Assembly: GCF_000485595.1 (NCBI RefSeq)
Contig: NW_014577275.1
Location: forward strand, 327,678 to 373,235
Reading direction: 5' to 3'
Length of the DNA stretch: 45,558 bases
Origin: Priapulus caudatus
Lineage: Eukaryota; Priapulida; Priapulimorpha; Priapulimorphida; Priapulidae
Part shown: in pieces, positions 10,564 to 20,859 of the stretch
Numbering within the stretch: the stretch's first letter is position 1
Layout of the letters: each line of letters starts with the position of its first letter
The notes under the pieces: model-generated
What the model saw: the letters and a program-made list of their open reading frames with translations, nothing else
Database searches by the model: none
What the model was told of the DNA's origin: nothing
Program-made: the position numbers and the translations under genes

Positions 10564-11470
10564 TGTAGTTGTTTAACCTCTGCAGTCTACGCCTGAAACG
10601 TAACCTACCGTTCACGAACGTAAACAGAAAACGTGATTGCGGTATACAGCTGTGGAGGGGGCTTGGCATTGAGCTTCGTGGCATAGCAGAAGCATGGGTG
10701 GTCTGGGAATCGAATGTGTATTTGCTGTGAATAGATATGCTTTTGTGACCCTGCTTCAGTTTAGGTATATTGCAAGTTTATTAGTTGCCCCTGGCATTCG
10801 ATGCCACTCGAGCCCATTCTAAATGTCTCTTCTATTTTCACAGTTACTTGAAATTGTTACCATAATCATACATCGACTTGGTATGTTACCAGCCTCAATT
10901 AATCATGGTACATTCGTAACAATAAATTATTATAATAGTCTATTATACTATTCTAAACTGGTCGTTATGCTCTTAGAATCGTCCTCCTCTACAGGGATCA
11001 CAACGCACGAGAGAACAGAGCAGCAAGAGAGAGAGGGGCCTAACAGCGTCAACCTACACGTTCCCAGAAAAGAGGACGATATTGACAGACAGCCCGCGCG
11101 CACGGGAGAGAAGCACGCAGCGTACAAGCGTAGGTGTAGTCGGCAACGTCGAGTGGTAGTACTAGTTGAATATGGTGTTAGTGCGGGTAAGTGGTTAGTT
11201 GTAGACATGCTTTGGACTTTGCAGCAAAATGATTCTCGCAAATTGGCGCAAGAGTATTTGTTTGGTTGTTTTTAACCGCGTCAATGTGGAGCTCTGCTTG
11301 TGTTGCAGGGTGTATTCCTCGGAAGATACCATCTCTCTGACATGGTCATCTACATGCTGTGATGTATGTTGTGGTATATTTGTAAACACGCCTCCATTTG
11401 AATTTCAACGGAGGTGTTCTTCACACAAGACAAAGGGACAGCAGAATTTACAAAACATGACCTAACGAAG
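10564..11470 (+). mobile_element. LTR 3, 3'-truncated
   Basis: It starts TGTAGTTGTTTAACC after a polypurine tract and follows LTR 2 through the shared module. It never reaches the TATA box, (ACGA)n array or 3' end. Similarity to the module extends a little further (to about 11495) than in LTR 2, so the break coincides with the module boundary. Confidence 0.7.
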
Positions 11471-11495
11471 TAGTGTTTTCACGTAACTTTTAACT
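10985..11495 (+). repeat. Shared module, copy 2 (in LTR 3)
   Basis: It shows the same ordered landmarks as 6556-6957: GA-rich front, GTCAATGTGGAGCTCT, TGTGTTGCAG, CGGAAG, CAGCAGAA and ACCTAACGAAG. Its end, GAAGTAGTGTTTTC, matches the copy at 32560-32850 better than it matches LTR 2. This suggests that LTR 2 contains a recombination junction. Confidence 0.6.
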
Positions 11496-11785
11496 TTTTG
11501 GACAGGCAGCCATGCACGCAAGCACATAGCTAGCTTGTAGTACTAAGAAGGAGACAGAATACGTACACCCGTGCGAATAACATGTATGAACGCACGCAGT
11601 CACACACAACGCGCCAACGGGGTAACGTATACCAACACTTATACTTACACGATACTTATTACAACACGTGTAGAAGTAACAACGTGTTGCACTTTCTTGA
11701 TATTTCCATTCAACTAGCAAAGAAGAGCAGCTCAATGGAGCTCAGCTCTTTCATTCTATTCTTCCTAAAATTCTCTGACTGCTCG
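11496..11785. other. Unassigned spacer
   Basis: This lies between the end of LTR 3 similarity and copia-1. No domain, LTR or RNA gene is recognised. Confidence 0.4.
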
Positions 11786-11846
11786 CTGGCAGCAATGGAT
11801 CCGTGCGCCGGCCTACGCACTCGGCGCACGGATCCATAGCTGCCAG
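11786..11846. repeat. Near-perfect 61-nt hairpin
   Basis: Arms of 25 nt at 11786-11810 and 11822-11846 pair with one mismatch around an 11-nt loop. The left arm starts CTGGCAGC and contains ATGGATCCGTGCGCCG. It sits just upstream of the copia-1 gag region. It could be a tiny foldback element or a structured 5' leader; the sequence does not decide. Confidence 0.75.
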
Positions 11847-11888
11847 CGCTGCATACTGTCATAGGACGTTCCCGCGGTCGCGTGCGCC

Positions 11889-12720
11889 TTGCCGCGGAAC
11901 TGCGTGCAAGATCTGCGCTCAGCGCTTTGGATCAACACCTCCTTTCGGCAACGCTTCTCTAGTATCCCGTCTCATCTGGGTGATAGACTAACTGAAGAGC
12001 AGCGAAAGCAGTTCGCTGCCTGGGATTGTGCTGATCGTGAGGCGACGTCTGCACTGCTGCACTGCGTGAACGATGACAACCAAAGAAGATATCGAGCTTC
12101 AAGACGTCTCGATAGCGTTGGCTCGAGCTCGTGCGACTGTATGGTGGTTCCGCAGGTGAGAAATCGTTTGACCTTTGCATGCAGTTTTTCGGTTACGTGA
12201 AGTCGGCAGATGACGACGTCGGCACGCACACGAGTAAACTAAAGAATATTTGGAACGAACTGAAGCTGACATTGGCGAGAGACGCAAATGACAAGAACGT
12301 CAAGTTGCCGGATATGTTCCTTGAATGCAAGGTGGTCGACACGTTGCCCAAGTCGTTCTTTGCATTCAAATCGAGCTGGACAATGATTGACAAGGAGAAA
12401 CGCATGATCGACCAGACTGATCAACTATGCTCGTACTAACGTTCGCTGTCATAACGTGCAGATGACGCAAACAGTGATGCACTGGTGGTAAAAACGGGAC
12501 ATCACGGTAAGAGCGGCGCGAGCAAGGCTTGGAAACCGAAGAAGAAAATCGACAAGAGCGGCGGTACGGTGAAGGGGCAAGGGCCTCTTTGTTATGGCTG
12601 CCACGAAAATGGGCATTTCAAAAGAGACTGTCCAAAGGGGAACACCAATGAGAAGTCGAAGAACTCGCGTGTGGCCATTGGCGACAGAGAGCAGAAGTCG
12701 GCCACGACAACGTTACTCGT
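11889..12720 (+). pseudogene. gag: Copia-1 gag with CCHC zinc knuckle
   Basis: Gag builds the virus-like particle and binds the element RNA. The N-terminal part has the run DRLTEEQRKQFAAWDCADRE. After a frame change near 12140 it continues with HTSKLKNIWNELK and VVDTLPKSFFAFKSSW, typical of the copia gag (UBN2-type) domain. Two in-frame stops lie at 12437-12439 and 12452-12454. The same frame then gives a basic Lys/Gly-rich linker and the zinc knuckle CYGCHENGHFKRDCP at about 12595-12640. The start is uncertain: the ATG at 11889 is simply the first in frame. Confidence 0.75.
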
Positions 12721-12741
12721 ATTGTCGAATGCGTTCGGTGT

Positions 12742-13046
12742 GTGTGTGCGGAAAGTGAAGTGTGGTATGAAGATACTGGTGCAACGCGTCATATCTCGAA
12801 GAATGGTGACGTGTTCGAATCGTTCGAGAAATTCGAGAAGGGCCAGTGCGGTGCAATTTTGGCAGACTGTAATTTGTTGGAAGCGCTCGGAAAAGTTACT
12901 GTGAATGTGCGTGTTTCCATCAATGGTCGCTGGGAGGATTGCAAGTTGCGCGACATGTGGTTTGCACCAGGATTGAAGGCGAATCTGTTTTCGGTGACTT
13001 TGGCCCAGGATCGGCTGTCTGGTAGTCAGTTCGTGTCGAGTGCAAC
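12742..13046 (+). pseudogene. pro: Copia-1 aspartic protease
   Basis: The frame carries VWYEDTGATRHISKNGDVF. Asp-Thr-Gly-Ala is the catalytic motif of retrotransposon aspartic proteases, which mature Gag-Pol. The region continues through APGLKANLFSVTLAQD, the conserved block at the protease-integrase border of copia elements. It is separated by frameshifts from gag upstream and integrase downstream. Confidence 0.75.
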
Positions 13047-13900
13047 GTGCTGCAGGCTGCTCGATGGGGAGAAGAATGTAATGGTGTTCGGGAATCGAGA
13101 GCGTGGCGGAAGCGTACAAAGTGCATTTCAGTGAACTTGACGGCGGCAACGAAATCGGATGATTTGCAAGTGTGGATTGCAAGATTTCTGAAATTGATTG
13201 GTGTCGAGACGAACTCAAATTTTGGTGTGTGCGAGGGTTGTGCTTACGGAAAAGCGCATCGTTTGCCGTTCGGAAAACGGCCGCACGCGTCAACAGTGGG
13301 AGAGATCGTGCATGTGGATTTGTGCGGACAATTTGACGAATCTGTTTCGGGGCTGAAGTACTTCGTGTGCTTCAAAGATGACTTCACGAGATATCGCTCG
13401 GTGTATTTTCTGAAAGTGAGAAGTGACGTGATCGTGAGGCTGCACGAGTTTCTGGCGGAGTCCAAAACACTAGGACACGTGATCAAGGAATTGCGCTGCG
13501 ATAACGGCAGCGAGTTCACGGCGAGTTTGTTTCGAGACAAACTTGCGAAAAACGGCAGCAAGTTCTCAACATCGGAGCATCTCACGCCGCAGCAGAACGG
13601 TTTGGCCGAACGAGAGAATCAAACAATTGTCGAGTCTGCACGTGCGATGCCGTTAGCTCGTGCTGGATTCAGCAAGCGTCTGTGGGCGGAAATCACGAGC
13701 ACGGCTGTCTACGTGCTGAATCGTACGGGTCCGACAGGCTGTGATGAGGACAGAAGCCATCCATCAAGCATCTGCATGTGATCGGAACAGTGCTACAGGC
13801 ATGTGCCGGACGGACAACGCAAGAAAATGGCTGGCAAAGCGGTCAAGGGATATTTGATCGGATACGACGATGATTGTCAAGTTATAAAGGATCACAGCGG
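13047..13900 (+). pseudogene. int: Copia-1 integrase
   Basis: Integrase joins element cDNA to the chromosome. The N-terminal zinc-binding region keeps CEGCAYGKAHRLPFGK, but the His pair is degenerate (WIARFLKLIG). The catalytic triad is visible: Asp in HVDLCGQF, Asp in RCDNGSEF and Glu in QNGLAERENQTIVESARAM. A TGA at 13779-13781 interrupts the frame, which then resumes with MAGKAVKGYLIGYDDDCQV, the conserved post-catalytic block. Confidence 0.85.
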
Positions 13901-14169
13901 TCGCGAGATGATGCGGTCGCGGAGCGTGATCTTCGAGATCGAACCATGTGCGCAGTCGAGTGTAGTGCAAGTTCCGGTTGTGTCGGAGCTAATGGAGCCG
14001 CTGGAGACGGAGTCAACGAGTGAAAGTGAGTACGATAACAACGAGGAAAGCGAAGACGAGGTAGACGAGGAAGCAATGCCAAGGCAAAGCAGTATGGTGC
14101 TTCGTGATCGTTCGAAACTTCGCCTGCCAGCTCATCTCAAGGACTTCGCAGTGTCAGACATGAAAAATA

Positions 14170-15100
14170 TTGCTGCGTTGGCTTGGTGTTCCGTGATGCC
14201 GGTAGAAATGGAGGCGACAACGTTCTACGAAGCTGAGCGTGCGTCCGACGGCAAAAGGTGGAAGATGGCGATGGACAGTGAGATGGACTCGCTTGCTCAA
14301 AATGGTACCTGGGAGCTGGTCGATCTGCCGAAAGGTCGCAAAGCCATCAAGACAGTGGGTCTACAAGCGCAAGTTGAATCCGGATGGGTCAATCGACAAG
14401 CACAAGGCACGACTCGTCGTCAAGGGTTTTGCTCAGTGCAAGGGTGTGGACTTCAATGACACGTTTAGTCTGGTGGCCCACTCAGGTCAGATGACGCTCA
14501 GTGTTGCCACGAACGAGGGTATGGCTTTGACGCATTTCGACGTGTCGACGGCGTTCCTGTACGGCGAACTAGACGAAACAATATATGTTCAACAATCTGA
14601 AGGCTACGAAGATGGTTCGGGCAGGTGTGCTTATTGAAGCTGAGTCTGTATGGACTGAAGCAAGCACCTAGGTGCTGGAACATGCGATTTGGCTCGTTCA
14701 TGGCCAAGCGTGGTTTTTGGGTCAGCAAGGCGGACCCGTGTCTCTTCATCCAGGACAACAAGCAGGGTAGGCTGCTGTTGGCGCTGTACGTGGACGACGG
14801 TCTCATCGTGGCAGTCAATGATGAGGCGGCATTGAGGTTCGTTGACGAACTGCGGGATGAGTTTAAGGTCACCGTGAAGCCAGCGTCTTATTATCTGGGA
14901 CTGGAGATAGAGCGACATGAAGATGGCACCATCAAGATTGGTCAGGTGGCTTACGCGAAGAAAGTGTTGGAGCGTTTCAACATGGAAAACTGCAAAGCTG
15001 CGACGATGCCAATCGTCAAGGAAAGTACGGGAGAAGGGGAAGCTGTTAACAATGAGACTACTTTCCCGTATCGGTCGGCAGTGGGGGCGGGGCGCTGATG
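14170..15100 (+). pseudogene. RT: Copia-1 reverse transcriptase
   Basis: It begins with an acidic linker and [16 protein letters not shown], then [21 protein letters not shown] with [17 protein letters not shown]. After a frame change near 14630 it continues with LSLYGLKQAPRCWNMRFG and the catalytic LYVDDGLIVAVND, with YVDD intact. It ends in the copia connection domain (YYLGLEIERHEDGTIKI). At least two frameshifts break it. Confidence 0.87.
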
Positions 15101-15687
15101 TATCTGGCGGTTGGGACTCGGCCGGATATTGCCTACGCCGTGAGCGTCGTGTCAAGGTCGATTGAGTCACCTGAGCAGAGTGACGTGCAGTGGGCATCGG
15201 GTATTAGCCAAAGTTCAAGAGCGGTGTGCTGGAGAGTTTCAGCGATGCGGACCATGGCGAGGATCTGTCGACGGGACGTTTGACAACGGGCGTTGTGTGC
15301 CTGTACCCTGGAGGAGCGGTCTCAAGGTTCAGTCAGCGTCAGACGTCAGTGGCAATTTCGACGATGGAAGCAGAAGTCATTGCAGAGAGCGAGGCGACGC
15401 GGGAGACGGTCTGGCTGAAGTGTCTGCTGAAGGACATCAATGGGGTCAAGGTGATTCCAGAGCTGCGAGTAGACAATGAAGCAGCGATTCGACTAGCAGA
15501 GAATCCGGAGTACCACAAGTGAACTAAGCACATCTGTATCCGTCACTTTTTTGTGTGCGAGAAAGTGTGCGAAGGGAAGCTGGTAGTGAAACGTGTCGAT
15601 ACCGAGAACCAGCTTGCGGACCTGTTCACAAAGCTGATGCATACGCCTCGTTTGATTAAGCTGTGCATTGACATGGGTGTTAATTGA
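15101..15687 (+). pseudogene. RH: Copia-1 RNase H and C-terminus
   Basis: RNase H removes the RNA strand during reverse transcription. Frames carry RPDIAYAVSVVSRSIESP, then FSDADHGEDLSTGRLTTGVV (the copia DADW-like block), TMEAEVIAESEATRETVWL and ELRVDNEAAIRLAENPEYHK. After an in-frame TGA at 15520-15522 the final part is IRHFFVCEKVCEGKLVVKRV followed by ENQLADLFTK, ending at TGA 15685-15687, inside the candidate 3' LTR. Confidence 0.82.
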
Positions 15688-16056
15688 TGAACAGTATTTT
15701 AGCTGCGTGCGAGCGTGAATGTTTCTTTCAACGAGTTCAACTCGATGAGTGTTCTCACTGTATTTGTGACTTTCGAGGTGTTTTTTTTAATTTTTCGATT
15801 TTCACATGAGTTTAGCTTTCCTGCATACGTTTGCATTGTTTTAATTTATCCATGTTTTTTTTATTCAATGCTTCCTCGATTCAGTCAAATTAGTATTCGG
15901 GGAAGTGTTGACTTTTGATATTTAGTGCTGCCATCTACTGTAGGTTGCAATACCTAATCTTACTGAAGCAGCTAGTCCTCCTGTTAGATATGGCGACTGT
16001 GCACAGCTCGTTTTTGTTTTACAAAATAAATGCCTTATCTTGATAAAAACTTAACA
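15678..16056 (+). mobile_element. Copia-1 candidate 3' LTR
   Basis: It starts TGTTAATTGATG just after ATGGG and ends AAACTTAACA, giving a 6-bp terminal inversion TGTTAA/TTAACA over 379 bp. AAAATAAATG near 16023 could be the poly(A) signal. No 5' counterpart was found, so the borders rest only on termini and position. A shorter alternative is 15906-16071 (TGTTG...CAACA). Confidence 0.45.
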
Positions 16057-16089
16057 GCTAGCATCACAACAGAAGCAATTGTAGATCAT

Positions 16090-16484
16090 ATGACAAACAG
16101 TGTGACAATTGGTGTGTAGTAGGACATTACGCAAAATCTCCAAGATGCATGCAGAATAGATAAAGAAGCAATAAACAAGGTGTGAGTGGGTGCAACGACA
16201 GATACAAACAGCGAGGAACCGGTGGTCGACGTGGTTAGAGAAACAGCAGCAGTGGACATTATAGAGGTGTAAGAGTTATTGATGATGGCCTGGCTGGATT
16301 GCAGAATTACGTGTGCATGACAATGTATTGATGTCAGAAATTGACACAGGTGCTAGATGCATAACTTGAGATTAGAACACTGAACAGATTAGGTGTCGAT
16401 TTTGTCTTACAACCAAGTAATACAAATATCAAGGGAATTTATGGTGATAGCAAGAAATCAGGTGGTGTTGTCAAACTACCATAT
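16090..16484 (+). pseudogene. Gypsy-1 gag zinc knuckle and protease
   Basis: A CCHC-like knuckle is visible as CDNWCVVGHYAKSPRC near 16102-16149, followed by a Gly/Arg/Ser-rich stretch. Further on, EIDTGARC at about 16338-16361 carries the Asp-Thr-Gly-Ala catalytic motif of the aspartic protease. A TGA follows closely. The frame then leads into GIYGDSKKSGGVVKLPYMYK. Confidence 0.65.
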
Positions 16485-17175
16485 ATGTACAAAGGTGTAA
16501 CAAAAAGTGTTGAATTTGAAGTGTTCAATGGTTCAAAGAAAGTCGATCTGCTAGGAAGGTTTGATTGTGTACAGTTTGGTTTAGTTGCACGTGTAAATGT
16601 AGCATCACTTAGCGAACCTTGCAAACAAATTTTAGCAGAATACTCGGATGTTGTGGGTGATAACATTGGCTGCGTGCCTTGTGAATATACCATCAAACTA
16701 GTTGAAGAGGTACAGCCAGTGGTTCACTCCCCCGACCAGTTCCAGCGCCAATACGAGAGAAGGTGAGAGCAGAACTAAACACTCTGGAACAAAAAGGCAT
16801 TCTAGCAAAAGTGATCAATCTTACAGCATGGGTATATAGCATGGTCGTCGTGGGAAAGAAAAACACAGACCGGGTGAGTATTTGCATAGACCCTACCGAC
16901 ATAAACAAAGCAATCCAAAGAGAGCATTTTCCCACGAACAGCTTCGATGACGTGGTAACCAGACTAAAAGGAAGCAAGGTGTTCAGCACATTAGATGCCA
17001 ATATGGGCTACTACCAAATGAAACTGGACAATGAGAGAAATTAGTTAACTACCCTCAACACACCGTTTGGCAGGTACAGGTACTTACGGAGTGCAACAGT
17101 GAAGTCTTCCAACGTGAGATGGTGCATCAATTCGGTCACATTTAGGTGGTCGAAATCGTGGTTGATGATCAAGTG
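16485..17175 (+). pseudogene. RT: Gypsy-1 reverse transcriptase, N-terminal part
   Basis: The protease-RT linker (YSDVVGDNIGCVPCEYTIKL) leads to RT blocks: MRAELNTLEQKGILAKV, MVVVGKKNTDRVSICIDPTD, INKAIQREHFP and FSTLDANMGYYQMKLD, where the Asp in STLD is the first catalytic residue. A TAG at 17042-17044 and a frameshift at about 17090 follow. The region ends at VVDD, the remnant of the YVDD catalytic box, exactly where the hAT-like MITE begins. Confidence 0.82.
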
Positions 17176-17499
17176 GTGGTCAAACTTTTCAGAGCGAGGG
17201 CCGCATCAGTGGGCCATGAAAAGTCAAAGGGCCGCACTTTTTCAAATCGGGCAATGTGCTCTAAGATAATATGTGCGTTTCGCCTCAAGGGCGCCATCTC
17301 TGGAGCATAATTAGCTGAAATGGCGTTGCAGAGCGAACCCAGAGACAATAGAACACTAATCTGTATGACACTGAAAAAGTCAGCCTCGGTTCAAGCACAA
17401 AAATGTTTTTTTTACTAATTTGCTGCAGGCTTCCGCGGGCCGCACAGAACCCCGTAGAGGGACGCATGCGGCCCGCGGGCGGCAGTTTACTCACCACTG
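17176..17499. mobile_element. hAT-like MITE inside gypsy-1 RT
   Basis: Flanks ATCAAGTG (17168-17175) and ATCTAGTG (17500-17507) form an 8-bp target duplication with one mismatch. Terminal regions are inverted: GTGGTCAAAC plus AGGGCCGCAT at the left against GTTTACTCACCACTG plus ATGCGGCCCGCGGGC at the right. The 324-bp interior has no coding capacity. RT similarity continues directly beyond the right duplication, so the insertion is clean. TIRs of CAGTGGTG type and an 8-bp duplication suit the hAT superfamily. Confidence 0.72.
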
Positions 17500-17880
17500 A
17501 TCTAGTGCATGGTAAAAATCAAGAAGAACACGACAAGAGATTGGTACAAGCGCTGAAGAGGGCTTGTGAAATCAACCCCAAGCTAAACGAGAAGAAATGC
17601 AATCGGAGTGCCAGAAGTCAGTTATGTGGGCTATACCTTGACAGGAGAAGGAATGAAGCTTACTGATGAGAGGGTAAAATCAGTACTAGCCCTACCTGAG
17701 CCCAAAGACATTCACGAACTGGAGACACTACTGGGAATGATAACGTACGTCAGCAAGTTCATACCCAAACTCAGTAATCTCAACGCACCCCTGAGAGCAC
17801 TGAAGACGCAGGAAGAGTAGAAATCGGGATCAAGAAAAAGAACAGCGCTTCAAAAGATTAAAGCAGCACTGACATCAGCG
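17500..17880 (+). pseudogene. RT: Gypsy-1 reverse transcriptase, C-terminal part
   Basis: After the MITE the frame resumes with HGKNQEEHDKRLVQALKRAC and LNEKKC, the thumb region typical of gypsy RT. A frameshift at about 17600 leads into VSYVGYTLTGEGMKLTDERV, then LPEPKDIHELETLLGMITYV and NAPLRAL, the conserved connection to RNase H. A TAG at 17818-17820 ends the frame. Confidence 0.8.
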
Positions 17881-18480
17881 CCCATACTGAAATACTATGA
17901 TCAATACAAGTAAGCCGAAAACACTACCAGTGGATACGTCTATGAAGGGTTTAGGTGCAACGATCATCCAGAATAACGGTGTTGTTGCGTATGCCTCCTG
18001 GGTGCTAACGCCGACAGAAACTCTATACGCTGAAGTTGAGAAAGAAATGCTGGCAGTAGTTGTTAGATGCACAAAGTTCCACAAGCTCATATACGGGAAA
18101 GATGACATAACGGTGGAATTGGACCACAAGCCACTTGAGAGTTTACTAAAGAAACCGATGCATGTGTCACCTATGAGAATCCAGAGAATGAGAATCAAAC
18201 TGCAATCATACTCGTTCAACCTGATCCACGGCAGCGGGAAAGATATTAGACTGGCCGACTGCTTGAGCGGATTTCCGCAAAAGATTGACAAAAAGGATGA
18301 GCTGATGGATGACGAGCTTATGGTGTGCAAGGCAGAGACAATGGGACAGAGCATCCATGACATACTTGCAGGAGAAACAAAGAAGGATGAAGAGATGCAG
18401 ATTGTAAAAGAGTACATACTGCATGGATGGCCAAGGAACCGACGTGACGCAACTAACATGGCAAATCTGTACTGAAATTA
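17881..18480 (+). pseudogene. RH: Gypsy-1 RNase H
   Basis: An open stretch from about 17897 has the RNase H landmarks of gypsy elements: Asp in LPVDTSMKGLGATIIQNN, Glu in EVEKEMLAVVVRCTKFHKLI, Asp in VELDHKPLESLL and the end block SFNLIHGSGKDIRLADCLSG. The four acidic positions appear retained. It continues into a tether toward integrase and stops at 18473-18475. Confidence 0.83.
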
Positions 18481-19650
18481 TCGAGGAGAGTTATCCACAT
18501 ACAACGGAGTGGTCTAAAGAGGGGAAAGAGTGATGATACCAAAGTGCATGAGGCAGGAAATGCTCAAGAAACTACCTGCGCTGCACATGGGCATCATCAC
18601 AACCAAACAGCGAGCAAGAGACGTACTATTCTGGTCAGGAATGAACAAGCAGATTGAGGAGATGATACAGAAGTGTCCGGTATATTTCGAGCACCAAAAC
18701 AGGCCTCCCAAAGAACCAATGATTATCCATACCTTACTAAGTTTACCGTGGAACAGGTAAGTGGGCACTGACATGTTTGAGCTGGACGAAAACCAATTAT
18801 CTGCTGATGGTCGATTATTATTCCAACTTTGTAGAAGTGACACCACTCAGCGACACGAAGACAAGTACAGTGTTACGGCACATCAAATCCAGCATTGCAC
18901 GACATGGAATAATGGACACACTGGTAAGCGACAACGGGCCACAGTATGCAAGCGAAGAGTTCCGACAAGTGATAGAGAAGTACAACGTACAACATGTGAC
19001 GTCATCTCCACGCTACCCATGATCCAATGGTCTAGCAGAACGAGCAGTGCAGACAGTAAAGATGATGATAAAGAAATGTCAAGCTACAGGGTAAGATATC
19101 TCCTTGGCTCTGCTTAATCTCAACAACACGCCAAGGGATGACATGATTGGATCGCCAGCGCAACGACCTATGGGCAAAAGAACCAAGACAAGGCTTCCGA
19201 CCTCAGAAACCATCCCCAAGCCACAAAACATAACCCTAGAGACAGTAAAGCAACGCCTAGAGGACTAGAGAGAGAAACAGAAGCAGTACTATGACTGAGG
19301 TGCAAGAAGAGGACCAGCAATCAGGCCACTGGAAGCGGTACACATACTTACTCTCAAGGGTTGGAAACCGGCGGAATATGTACAAGAACTGCAAACTCCA
19401 AGATCATTCATCGTGAAGTCAGAAGAACAAGCGTGATTGTATAGGAGAAACCGCTCTCAATTAATGCAGACAGTAGAAACACCGCACAAGCTACAGCAAG
19501 CACCACCGAGACATTACGTGCCATTACGTTAATGAACAGCGAGCTCCACCTCCTACGCCACAATACCCACCACCAGAAGTGACAAGAACAGGTTCTGGAA
19601 GAGTAGTACGACAACCATCCTATCTGCAGGAATATGTCTAAAGTTGAGGG
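18481..19650 (+). pseudogene. int: Gypsy-1 integrase and C-terminal tail
   Basis: The zinc-binding region gives LHMGIITTKQRARDVLFW and EMIQKCPVYFEH. In HHCC integrases this is His-His-Cys-Cys; here the second Cys is changed (CPVYFEH). The core shows MVDYYSNFVEVTPLSDTKT (Asp), TLVSDNGPQYASEEFRQVI (Asp) and, after an in-frame stop, SNGLAERAVQTVKMMIKKCQ (Glu). Fragmented downstream frames include NNTPRDDMIGSPAQR and end near SYLQEYV at about 19620-19640. At least three stops or frameshifts. Confidence 0.82.
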
Positions 19651-20287
19651 CATGTTTGCCAGGTTTTGTCGTCTTTAATGTGTAACTCCCAACATCTGAG
19701 TCTTCTAAGTGAACTTATTGCTAATTGGTTAGTTGGTTATCGCAAATTAAAATGAAAAGGAAAAGGAAAGGAAAGGATTAGACTTTTAGGAAAGTTGTAG
19801 ATACAGATTGAAATAGAGTTAGAAAGTTGTAGTTACAGATTTAAGTAGCAATCATGTAAAACGTTAATGGTAGGATTTTGTATTGTGTTGTAGTTGAGTA
19901 AGATAAAGTACAACAAGGTTTAGTTTGTACATTTATAGGTGTAACACAGTAAACGCAGATGAGTTGCCATGATAATATTTCATATTTCTACCATGTGCAT
20001 TTTCTATTTTCATGTGCCAGTATTACTCGTTACAGTATCATCATTATTTTTTTTACTCATTATTCTCGATAGATAGCAAAGTATGCTATTATTAGTCAGT
20101 ACAAAGGTTAGACCGTGTACTTAAGATTCAGCCATTTTGCCTGACTTTAAATATGTGGTTGTTTTTTTGTCATTTTGTTTTTTGTTTTTGTTTACTGAAT
20201 CAGAGATGTGTTACATTTGACTGTAACGAAATCCAACGAGAGGAGAATAAACAAGACCTCCAGCAGCCATTGTTGATATGTGATTTA
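19651..20287. other. Unassigned AT-rich region after gypsy-1
   Basis: No domain is recognised. A purine-rich run (AAAAGGAAAAGGAAAGG, about 19753-19772) could be a decayed polypurine tract, and T-rich and TTTTTGT runs lie at about 20160-20200. The 3' LTR of gypsy-1 may be in here but no 5' LTR survives for comparison. Confidence 0.4.
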
Positions 20288-20424
20288 CAAACATGACAAC
20301 ATCCATCATGGAGTATGGAGCAGTAGTGTGGGATCATTACTTGAACAAAGACTGCAAGCTGCTGGAACGAGTGCAGTGTTAAGCAGCTCGTTTCATAACA
20401 AACGACTATACATCCAGGCAGTAA
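20288..20424 (+). pseudogene. LINE reverse-transcriptase C-terminal scrap
   Basis: One frame reads MTTSIMEYGAVVWDHYL, then LLERVQC, a stop, and AARFITNDYTSRQ. This matches the C-terminal pattern of non-LTR retrotransposon ORF2 proteins (LEYA-VWDP, then the Q-AARF block). The LINE at 36690-44755 has the corresponding block LPILEYASPAWCPY. Only about 45 codons remain. Another frame here is longer but unfamiliar, and I regard it as chance. Confidence 0.6.
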
Positions 20425-20859
20425 ACCTTCCTATGACACAGGGTCATCAAACTCACAGCATACTACAAAGTGGTGGGGGGTTAGACCCAGCCATCCTTGT
20501 CGAAAATTTTATAAAACTGCTAAAATCTAAAAGAAAAATCAAAGTTAAAAAATTCAAGGATTTCGAGACTGTAACTATAACAGAAAGGCAAACCAACAAT
20601 CAGATCAGATTATACAGCATGAACACATCTATTCATACATCACTTTACAGATGTGCGGGTGGTTGGCGTGTCGTGCCATCAAGTGACAGTATTACCATAG
20701 TCTATATCTACATAAATTCATAATAATGAACTACTAATAAACTTGAATAGTTTTCATGTCTTTGCTTCCAATGCCATTCTTCGTATATCAACAAACATAT
20801 TACAAAAGAAGAACACTAGCATAAATGATTTCATTTCAAATTCTGCCAACAGTGTTACT
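20425..20859. other. Unassigned DNA before the gypsy-2 LTR
   Basis: A Lys-rich open stretch (about 20470-20720) has no recognised similarity. It may be the remainder of the LINE fragment's 3' end. Nothing else is visible. Confidence 0.35.

Larger units (their letters stand above)
11850..16056 (+). mobile_element. Copia-1: degenerate Ty1/copia retrotransposon
   Basis: Domain order gag, protease, integrase, reverse transcriptase, RNase H identifies Ty1/copia, since integrase precedes RT. At least five frame changes and several in-frame stops make it non-functional. A candidate 3' LTR is present at 15678-16056. I could not find a matching 5' LTR, so the element is probably 5'-truncated. The sequence following the 3' LTR is the gag end of a gypsy element. 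Confidence 0.85.
16085..19650 (+). mobile_element. Gypsy-1: degenerate Ty3/gypsy retrotransposon
   Basis: The order gag knuckle, protease, RT, RNase H, integrase with integrase last is diagnostic of Ty3/gypsy. The element lacks most of gag, abutting the copia-1 LTR end, and has many frameshifts. A hAT-like MITE splits it at the RT active site. No flanking LTR was recognised. Purine-rich stretches at about 19750-19780 could be a degraded polypurine tract. Confidence 0.85.

Noticed and set aside
2949-11495. Endogenous retrovirus with gag-pol-env
   Set aside because: Despite the retrovirus-like tRNA-Pro site, both internal regions are about 1.2-1.4 kb and non-coding; no pol or env similarity anywhere in the array.
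20280-20723. 147-residue open frame
   Set aside because: The recognisable LINE similarity at its start is in a different frame, so the long frame is likely chance.
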